Shown: one piece after another, positions 33,631-39,375 of the stretch
How the letters are laid out: each line of letters starts with the position of its first letter
Numbering within the stretch: the stretch's first letter is position 1
From: Chloroflexota bacterium
GTDB taxonomy: Bacteria > Chloroflexota > Anaerolineae > Aggregatilineales > Phototrophicaceae
Direction of reading: 5' to 3'
Length of the DNA: 39,375 nt
Assembly (NCBI GenBank): GCA_009841405.1
Contig: VXLV01000118.1
Coordinates: forward strand, 1-39,375
Notes under the pieces: generated by a model
The model's input: the letters and a program-made list of their open reading frames with translations, nothing else
Database searches by the model: none
Told to the model about the DNA's origin: nothing
Program-made: the position numbers and the translations under genes

Positions 33631-34773
33631 TCAGCGGCAGAACGCGGCGATGAGGTCGGTGTAGATCGCGCGGCACTGCTCGACTGAGGCCAGATCGACC
33701 CATTCCTCGCGGGCATGCGCGCCCGCTCCGGCCGGGCCCAGCACGACCGTCGGCACGCCCTTTTCCCCGAATAGCGCCGAGTCCATCCACCAGGCGCTGC
33801 CGACCAGTGGCACGGACGCGCCCAGCCGCGTTTCCGCCGTGCGCTTGAGTAGCTGTGTCAGCGGGTGGTCGGCGGCTATGCTGTAGGCGCCGCGGGCGAA
33901 TGTCGCGCATACCTGCGCCTTGAAGTCGGGGTCGGCCGCGGCGATCTCGTCGAGGATCGCTTGCGCTTCGGCGGCGACGCTCGCGGCAGTATCGCCGGGT
34001 AGGGTGCGGCGTTCGACCAGCAGCTTGCAATGGGCCGGGTACATGGAGATCTCTTCGCCGCCGCTGATGGTTGAGGCGTGCAGCGAGCCGCTGCCCAGCA
34101 GGTCATGGGAAGGCGCGGCTCGCATCTGGCGATCGTGCGCGTCCAGCGCGACCAGCACTGCCCCCATCTTGGCGATGGCGTCGACGCCCAGATTGGGCAG
34201 CGAACCGTGCGCCGCCACGCCAAAGGTCTCGAATTCCAGCCAGACGAAGCCGCGATGGGCGATGCTGATCTCGAGGCCGGTGGGCTCGGCGATGAGCACG
34301 GCGTCGGCTGCCCAGCGCTCCCACTCCGCCAGCAGCGCCTCCGTGCCGATGCTGCCGTACTCTTCATCGACGACCGCGCTGAGCATGACATCGCCGGCCA
34401 GGTTCAGCTCGCGCGCCGCCTTGAGCGCCAGCATGCAGGCGGCCAGTCCGCTCTTCATGTCGAAGGCGCCGCGACCATAGACGCGGCCGTCGCGTACGGC
34501 CGGCGTGAAGGGCCCGTCCATGCCCTCGACGCCGACCGTGTCGGTATGCGCGTTCAGCATCAGCGAGCGGCCGCCGCCGCGTCCTCGCGCTATCATGACG
34601 ACATTGGGGCGGCCTGCGCCGGCTTCCTGGACGTGGGTCTCGAGATTGTTGGCGCGGCCCCAAGCGGCGATGTAGTCGGCCATGCGCGCTTCGCCCGCGC
34701 CGCCGGGCACGAGGTCGGGATTGACCGAGTCGATGGCGACCAGGTCAGTGAGCAGGTTGAGGAGTTCGGTCAT
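33631..34773 (-). CDS. M20 family metallopeptidase (ArgE/DapE/CPG2-like)
   Basis: 380-residue di-zinc hydrolase. Zinc and catalytic motifs: NAHTDTV (His76, Asp78), GRGAFDMKSG (Asp105, bridging), VVDEEYGS (Glu137 as general base, Glu138 ligand), IAEPTGLE (Glu ligand), and a late GAGAHAREE (His ligand near 355). The dimerisation domain lies between (about 180-290). It should cleave an N-acyl or peptide bond of an amino-acid derivative; motifs do not separate ArgE, DapE and carboxypeptidase G2. No clear ribosome-binding site. The upstream gene on this strand is an acyl-CoA-dehydrogenase-like gene, separated by a variant family A repeat. Confidence 0.9.
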   Translation of the reverse strand: MTELLNLLTDLVAIDSVNPDLVPGGAGEARMADYIAAWGRANNLETHVQEAGAGRPNVVMIARGRGGGRSLMLNAHTDTVGVEGMDGPFTPAVRDGRVYGRGAFDMKSGLAACMLALKAARELNLAGDVMLSAVVDEEYGSIGTEALLAEWERWAADAVLIAEPTGLEISIAHRGFVWLEFETFGVAAHGSLPNLGVDAIAKMGAVLVALDAHDRQMRAAPSHDLLGSGSLHASTISGGEEISMYPAHCKLLVERRTLPGDTAASVAAEAQAILDEIAAADPDFKAQVCATFARGAYSIAADHPLTQLLKRTAETRLGASVPLVGSAWWMDSALFGEKGVPTVVLGPAGAGAHAREEWVDLASVEQCRAIYTDLIAAFCR

Positions 34774-34815
34774 GGCGCGGGTTCTTTTGACTTGGCGAAT
34801 TTGGCAAGGATTATT

Positions 34816-34848
34816 TTACCACCGAGGACACCCAGGACACCGAGCTTT
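34816..34848 (+). repeat. Family A repeat, C-substituted variant
   Basis: TACCACCGAGGACACCCAGG followed by ACACCGAG: the family A spacing with CACAGAG replaced by CACCGAG or CACCCAG throughout. It is a separate subtype rather than a randomly decayed copy. Confidence 0.5.
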
Positions 34849-34881
34849 CAACATCGCCCGCTGAAGCGAGCGTGGAGGAAA

Positions 34882-36426
34882 TCACTTACCGCGAATCTGC
34901 CCTTTGACGTCGAGCAAGCCGAGCAGGAATGCGCGCGGATCATCAGGCCGGGGCAAGGGCAGCTGTCGCAGCGGCTGGATGAAGCCGACCGGCAGCGCGC
35001 CTTCGCTGATGATGCGGTTGATCAGCTTGCCGACCTCGTTGTACTGCATGATGATGGCGTTGAGATAATGGTCATTGGCGGTGACTTTCCACAGTTCGAC
35101 CGCGGCGAGCAGCGCCTCAAGGTTGTGTACCAGCATGCCGATTTTGTAGCGGTATTCCGGTTCATTGCCGGCGCCGCGCTCTTGAATGGCGTCCATGATG
35201 CCCGCGCTTGATTTGACCAGCAGGCCCGCGTCCAGCGCGACCGGCAGGCCGCAGCGTGTGATGTAATCGGCATAATCGAAGAAGGGCGGGCGCCGCGTTT
35301 CGCGGCTGTTCTTGAGGATCTGCTTGCCTTCCAGGGGCACGTAGGCGTTGCGGCTGAGGATGCCGGTGCGCTCGTCGATATCGCCCTGCGCGGTCGCGTC
35401 CAGGTAACGCTGCATGTGCTTGTAGGTCAGCAGCGTATTCAGGGTGTAATGGCCGTCAAATACGGGAAAGACAAAGGAATCGATGGCGTTGCCGCCGATA
35501 TTGGATTCTTTGAGGAAGCCCTTGGAACCGGTGACGAGCAGGTTCTGCGACAAGATCTCATTGCATTTCAGCAGCAGCCAGGATTTGAGCATGATGCCGT
35601 GGAATTGCAGGAAGGGCGTGTCGCTGAACGCCAGGGCGCGGAAAAAGGTGAAGTTGATCAGCGCCGCTTGCAGCGTCAGGTTGTAGAGCTGGCGAAAGAC
35701 ATTGCTGAACTGAATCGGATTGCTGCCGAAGATATTCTTGCGCGACAGGTGCTCGATAGCGGCGGGCAGCGAGTCGTCCACCATTTTGACGCCCATGTAC
35801 GAGCAGTGGTATTTCGATGGCAGCGCCATCCGCTGCAAGATTTCCAGGCCGCGCCCCACCTGGCCGATCAGCGTGCCTGGCCCGTCGATGTCGAATTTGG
35901 TAAGCACCATGCTGCGCAGCACGTGCGTGTCCAGCCGCTGCCAGTTTTTGGTGCTGCTGTGGGGCACGGCGAAGATCGACAGCGAGCGGGGACCGTTGGC
36001 GTCGGGATCGACTTTGGCGATGACCGAGTGGTAATCGGCGTGGTAGGAATTGTTGATGAGCCACTTCTGCCCGCTGATGTGGTAACGCTTGCCGGCGGGG
36101 TCGTCGGGGTCGGGGGTGGCGCGCGTGCGGACGCTGAGCAGGTCGGTGCCGGTATGTTCTTCGGTCCAGCTGAGGGTGAAGATTTTGCCTTTGAGCTGCG
36201 CGGCCAGTTCGTCTTCTTCGGCGGCGACCAGCATCATGTAGGCGAGTCCGCTGGCGGCGCAAGCGGTCATGTAGCTGGGGTTGTTGTTGAAGAGGCGCGT
36301 GGCTTCGAGCATGGAGCCCATCAAGTTGAAGGTGGGGTAGACGTGGTCGAGCACGCGGCTCATGCCGTCGCGCAGGCGCTGGTAGTCGAGGATGTCGCCG
36401 AATTGCGGGTCTTTGATGGTGTCCAT
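34882..36426 (-). CDS. Acyl-CoA dehydrogenase-like flavoprotein, paralogue 1
   Basis: 514 residues with the acyl-CoA dehydrogenase fold, longer than the usual 380. FTLSWTEEHTGTDLLS near 83-98 is the TE..GSD flavin motif, YHISGQKWLINNSYHADY near 113-130 the middle-domain strand pair, and the helical C-terminal domain starts near 210 with GLEILQRMALPSKY. At the position of the catalytic Glu (YEG in medium-chain enzymes) it reads FDGHYTLN, i.e. Asp. About 100 extra C-terminal residues (DYITRCGLPVALDAG onwards) are helical and shared with paralogue 2. A FAD-linked oxidation of an acyl-CoA-like or unusual substrate is inferred. Confidence 0.75.
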   Translation of the reverse strand: MDTIKDPQFGDILDYQRLRDGMSRVLDHVYPTFNLMGSMLEATRLFNNNPSYMTACAASGLAYMMLVAAEEDELAAQLKGKIFTLSWTEEHTGTDLLSVRTRATPDPDDPAGKRYHISGQKWLINNSYHADYHSVIAKVDPDANGPRSLSIFAVPHSSTKNWQRLDTHVLRSMVLTKFDIDGPGTLIGQVGRGLEILQRMALPSKYHCSYMGVKMVDDSLPAAIEHLSRKNIFGSNPIQFSNVFRQLYNLTLQAALINFTFFRALAFSDTPFLQFHGIMLKSWLLLKCNEILSQNLLVTGSKGFLKESNIGGNAIDSFVFPVFDGHYTLNTLLTYKHMQRYLDATAQGDIDERTGILSRNAYVPLEGKQILKNSRETRRPPFFDYADYITRCGLPVALDAGLLVKSSAGIMDAIQERGAGNEPEYRYKIGMLVHNLEALLAAVELWKVTANDHYLNAIIMQYNEVGKLINRIISEGALPVGFIQPLRQLPLPRPDDPRAFLLGLLDVKGQIRGK

Positions 36427-36502
36427 TGCTGCTCGGGCTGTTTTTCGGGCGTCGTAGAAACTAAAGAAATACTCTCTTTTGGCGGAGACTGCGCACGTTT
36501 AA

Positions 36503-36540
36503 TTTAACCACAGAGAACACAGAGAGCACAGAGATTTTTT
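36503..36540 (+). repeat. Family A dispersed repeat
   Basis: TTTAACCACAGAGAACACAG followed by AGAGCACAGAGATTTTTT, preceded by ACTGCGCA at 36488-36495. It lies 77 bases upstream of paralogue 1. The gap 36427-36717 holds this copy and the next one and no gene. Confidence 0.75.
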
Positions 36541-36679
36541 GTTGAGCTGGCGTAGCTTTCATGATGTCGTCATTTGTCACTCGCGTGGAGCCATGAAGCC
36601 CGCATTAACATTCGTCGTTGTAGCCTACGACTAGTACATGGATCGTGGCGTACGCTCACATGTGAATCCGTCACTCTGG

Positions 36680-36714
36680 TTTTCTCTGTGCCCTCTGTGC
36701 CTCTGTGGTGAATT
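36680..36714 (-). repeat. Family A dispersed repeat
   Basis: TTTTCTCTGTGCCCTCTGTG followed by CCTCTGTGGTGAATT, opposite in orientation to 36503-36540. It ends four bases before the stop codon of paralogue 2. Confidence 0.75.
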
Positions 36715-36717
36715 CCC

Positions 36718-38280
36718 CTACTTCGCTGCGACCGCCTCGCGCGGGGAGGCGAATTGCTGAGCGAGTTGGTAGAGGCGCAGCAGGAAGGCGCGCGGCCTTT
36801 CCGCCATACGCAGCGGCCGCTGCCGCATCAGCTTGAGGAAAGGCGTTTTGAGCGCGCTTTCGCTGATGACCTGATTGAACTGATTGACGAAGGCGTTGTG
36901 CTGCATCACGACCGCGTTGAGAAACTCCGGCTCGTCGGCTGTTTTCCACATTTCGCAAGCCGCTAGCAGCGCCTCCATCCAGTGCAGCAGCGTGCCGAGT
37001 TTGTAGCGGTGTTCCGGGTCTTGCGTCAGGCCGCGCTCGTTGAGCTCGTCGGCCAGGGCTTGCATGGCAGCGACCAAGCCGCGCGCGTCCAGGTCGATGG
37101 GCAAGCCAAGATCTTCGATGTAACCGGCATAATCGAAGAAATCGGGATTGCGCAACTGGCGCGAGTTGGCGCGGATGGGGTCGCCCGAACGCGATGCGGT
37201 AATGCCATGCTGCAGGGTCGCCATGCGCTCGGCGACGTTGGCGCGGCGCTGCGCCCCGAGGTAGCGCTTGACGTGCTTGGCGGTCATCAGCGTGTTGATG
37301 GTGTAATGGCCGTCGAATACCGGCAGCACAAAGGAATCGATGGCGTTGCGCCCGATGACTGATTCCGCCAGGAAGCCCTTCGAGCCGACCACCAGCAAGT
37401 TCTGGCCCAGCAGCTCATTGGCGCGCAGCAGCAGCCAGGACTTGAGCATGACGCCGTGAAATTGCAGAAAGTTGCCGGCGCTGAAGGCCAGGGCGCGATA
37501 ATAGATGAAGTTCAGCACCGCCGCTTGCAGGACCAGGTTATACATCTGGCGCAAGACATTGCTGAAATTGATTGGGTTCTCGCCAAAGATGCGTTTCTTG
37601 GACAGGTGGTCGATGCTGGCGGGTATGGCTTCGTTGAGCAACTTGATGCCGACATAGGCGCACTGATATTTGCTGGGCATGGCCATGCGCTGGAGGATTT
37701 GCAGGCCGTGTCCGACTTTGCCCAGCAGGCGCCCGGGCCCGTCGATATCGAAGGAGGTCAGCACCATGCGGCGCAGCACGTGGGTCTCCAGGCGCCGCCA
37801 ATTCTTGCAGCTGCTCTGCGGCGCCAGGAAAATCGAAAGCGAGCGCGGCCCGCTGGATTCGGCGTCAACCTTGGCGACGATGGTGTGATAATCGGCGTGA
37901 TAGGAATTGTTGATCAGCCACTTGCGGCCCGTGAGGTGATAGTCGACGCAAGCCGGGTCATCGTTCAGCGGCGTGGCGACGGTCGTCGCGCTTAGCAGGT
38001 CGGAGCCGATTTCTTCTTCGGTCCAGCCGAGCGTGAAGAGGCTGTCTTTCAGCTCCTCGGCGATATCGTCTTCGCCGGCGGCGATGATGGTCATCCACGC
38101 CAACATGCTGGCGCCGGCGGCGATCATGGCGCTGGGGTCATCGCCGTAGAGCTCGGTACCGACTTGCAGCGATTTGTGCATGTTGAAGTCGGGCAGCAGG
38201 GCATCATAGAGATGGCGGATCGACAGCCGCAGTTGGTCGAAGTCGACGATTTCGCCGAAATGAGGGTCTTTCACATGCAT
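36718..38280 (-). CDS. Acyl-CoA dehydrogenase-like flavoprotein, paralogue 2
   Basis: 520 residues, co-linear with paralogue 1 and identical to it at well over half of the core positions by eye (SLFTLGWTEEEIGSDLLS, WLINNSYHADYHT, LPVFDGHYTINTL). The catalytic-position Asp (FDG) is conserved in both, so it is not a random loss. The ATG at 38280 is chosen because the protein then begins exactly where paralogue 1 begins (MHVKDPHFGE against MDTIKDPQFGD); a GTG at 38334 would add 18 residues with no counterpart. It could form a hetero-oligomer with paralogue 1 or serve a related substrate. Confidence 0.75.
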   Translation of the reverse strand: MHVKDPHFGEIVDFDQLRLSIRHLYDALLPDFNMHKSLQVGTELYGDDPSAMIAAGASMLAWMTIIAAGEDDIAEELKDSLFTLGWTEEEIGSDLLSATTVATPLNDDPACVDYHLTGRKWLINNSYHADYHTIVAKVDAESSGPRSLSIFLAPQSSCKNWRRLETHVLRRMVLTSFDIDGPGRLLGKVGHGLQILQRMAMPSKYQCAYVGIKLLNEAIPASIDHLSKKRIFGENPINFSNVLRQMYNLVLQAAVLNFIYYRALAFSAGNFLQFHGVMLKSWLLLRANELLGQNLLVVGSKGFLAESVIGRNAIDSFVLPVFDGHYTINTLMTAKHVKRYLGAQRRANVAERMATLQHGITASRSGDPIRANSRQLRNPDFFDYAGYIEDLGLPIDLDARGLVAAMQALADELNERGLTQDPEHRYKLGTLLHWMEALLAACEMWKTADEPEFLNAVVMQHNAFVNQFNQVISESALKTPFLKLMRQRPLRMAERPRAFLLRLYQLAQQFASPREAVAAK

Positions 38281-38345
38281 AGAGGCGTTCCCGCGGACAG
38301 TGTATTTCCCGGACGCAAGTCCTTTGACGAGCACGATACAGGTCT

Positions 38346-38381
38346 TTTAACCACAGAGATCACAGAGAGCACAGAGATTTC
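38346..38381 (+). repeat. Family A dispersed repeat
   Basis: TTTAACCACAGAGATCACAG followed by AGAGCACAGAGATTTC, 66 bases upstream of paralogue 2 and in the same orientation as the copy before paralogue 1. The gap 38281-38582 is otherwise featureless. Confidence 0.75.
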
Positions 38382-38582
38382 TTGTTTGAGTTGTGACGAA
38401 TTCCCGTTAACGAACTGAACCGCTCTGGCGTTCTCACATGGCGGCTGCGCATTACAAGCGCGCTAGTATACGCCCGATAGCGGAACAACTCAATATGCGG
38501 CTCGCAACGAGCCTATGCGCGATTTTTCACAAACTGCTAAGCAATACAACACGGCTGCGCGCTGAAAGCTACGGCGGGCGAT

Positions 38583-39251
38583 TCAGGCGCGGCGCACTTC
38601 GGCCACGATCTCGCGCAGTTGCCGGTCGAAGTTGGGGTCGGCCGCTTTGAATTCCTGCCCGCTGATGACCAGGGGCGCGCCGAAGACGACGATCTCCGCG
38701 CCCAGGGCGAGGGTCTCAATCGCTTGCGGCACGCTGAGGCCGCCGACGGCTTGCACCGGGATATCGACCGCGGCCAGCACATCTTCGAGATCGTCGAGCG
38801 GGCTGAGCCCGGGGATCATATTGCGCTCGTCGAAGCCGGTGTGCACGATGATGTAGTCGACGCCCATGTCCTGCGCCTGGCGCGCGCGGCCGGGCTTGTC
38901 GGGGCAGAGCATGACATCGCACATGACTTGCTTGCCGTAGCGCTGCGCCATTTTGACCTGCTCAATGATGCTGGCGTCGTGCGCCTGGCCCATAACGACG
39001 ACCATGTCGCCGCCGGCTTTGAACATCATCTCGGCTTCCAGCCCGGCGCCGTCCATGGTCTTGAGGTCGACCACGATGGGCGCGTCGGGGAATTCGGCGC
39101 GGAAGGCGCGCACGGCGTGCAGGCCCTCGGCGAGCAGGAGGGGCGTGCCAACCTCGAGCCAGTCGACGCCGGCTTTGACCGAGGCGCGGGCGAGGTCGAG
39201 GGCTTCGTCGAGGTCGATGACGTCGATTGAGATTTGGATTTTGGCGTTCAT
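38583..39251 (-). CDS. 3-hexulose-6-phosphate synthase / 3-keto-L-gulonate-6-phosphate decarboxylase family protein
   Basis: 223-residue TIM barrel of the orotidine-monophosphate-decarboxylase suprafamily. The DxKxxD motif is present as DLKTMD (62-67), with ISIDVIDLDEALDLA at strand 1, VMGQAHDASII near 86-96, YIIVHTGFDER near 133-143, VQAVGGLS, and LALGAEIVVFGAPLV as the phosphate-binding end. Hexulose-phosphate synthase fixes formaldehyde onto ribulose 5-phosphate; the decarboxylase branch acts in ascorbate or gulonate use. No phosphohexuloisomerase gene is visible, but the window ends upstream. The ATG at 39251 is chosen because the barrel starts at once. GGGGGTCTG before it is part of a G-rich family C-like stretch. 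Confidence 0.8.
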   Translation of the reverse strand: MNAKIQISIDVIDLDEALDLARASVKAGVDWLEVGTPLLLAEGLHAVRAFRAEFPDAPIVVDLKTMDGAGLEAEMMFKAGGDMVVVMGQAHDASIIEQVKMAQRYGKQVMCDVMLCPDKPGRARQAQDMGVDYIIVHTGFDERNMIPGLSPLDDLEDVLAAVDIPVQAVGGLSVPQAIETLALGAEIVVFGAPLVISGQEFKAADPNFDRQLREIVAEVRRA

Positions 39252-39252
39252 C

Positions 39253-39333
39253 AGACCCCCATCCCCCGGTCGCTTATACAAATCTCCGAGCCCACGAGAC
39301 AAGGGGCAAAGGGGGTTGGCGGGGGAGGGTTGT
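39253..39333. repeat. Family C-like C/G-rich stretch
   Basis: CAGACCCCCATCCCCC on the left and GGGGGTTGGCGGGGGAGGG on the right of a short AT-richer centre; loosely like 8384-8424. It directly precedes the start codon of the minus-strand gene at 39251. Confidence 0.4.

Positions 39334-39375
<42 letters not shown>

Overview
The window is a GC-rich bacterial chromosomal segment with about 28 protein genes, no RNA genes and no insertion sequence that I can recognise. The gene set suits a heterotrophic, sugar- and amino-acid-degrading member of the Chloroflexota (Anaerolineae/Caldilineae-like): a ribose-type ABC importer, an archaeal-type cupin phosphoglucose isomerase, a one-chain indolepyruvate ferredoxin oxidoreductase, many Gfo/Idh, SDR, PhyH and RraA enzymes, and two families of short intergenic repeats I associate with that phylum. 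The placement is an inference from gene content and repeats, not from a marker gene. The right end closes in a run of nine A followed by 33 G, which looks like a contig-end artefact.

Layout. 37-9548, all minus strand: Gfo/Idh dehydrogenase, ThuA-like protein, Uma2 nuclease, beta-hydroxyacid dehydrogenase, the large indolepyruvate oxidoreductase, a CopD-like membrane protein, an RraA-like protein and a small membrane/coiled-coil protein. 9939-12194, plus: a SulP anion transporter fused to STAS and cyclic-nucleotide-binding domains. 12204-16766, minus: an MlrC-type M81 peptidase translationally coupled to threonine synthase, a secreted unknown, and a PhyH dioxygenase. 17154-19231, plus: aldose-epimerase-like protein and an SDR. 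19270-25866, minus: a tight seven-gene operon. 26140-32124, plus: the divergent sugar ABC transporter, followed by ychF. 33631-39251, minus: an M20 peptidase, two paralogous acyl-CoA-dehydrogenase-like genes, and a hexulose-phosphate-synthase family gene.

The most interesting part is 19270-32124. A minus-strand operon (cyclase-family hydrolase, E1-alpha, E1-beta and E2 of a 2-oxoacid dehydrogenase complex, cupin phosphoglucose isomerase, ROK kinase, SorC-family sugar-responsive regulator) is divergent from a sugar importer (binding protein, permease, double ATPase, second permease). The two units face each other across a palindromic array at 25943-25974, in which one 12-bp palindrome supplies the -35 hexamers of both divergent promoters. 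The binding protein is itself odd: it is an in-frame tandem fusion of two complete binding domains whose DNA is identical over 874 bp. I read the locus as one regulated unit for uptake, phosphorylation and isomerisation of a sugar, with downstream oxidation of the 2-oxoacid it yields; the substrate is not readable from sequence.

Three dispersed repeat families are scattered through the intergenic regions. Family A (ACCACAGAG/CACAGAG type) has eight clear members. Family B (hairpins bounded by GTAGGGGCGA and TCGCCCGC) shows compensatory changes in its inner stem. Family C is a G-rich stretch. Members of A and C reach into gene ends, supplying a likely ribosome-binding site for threonine synthase and the last residues of the RraA-like protein.
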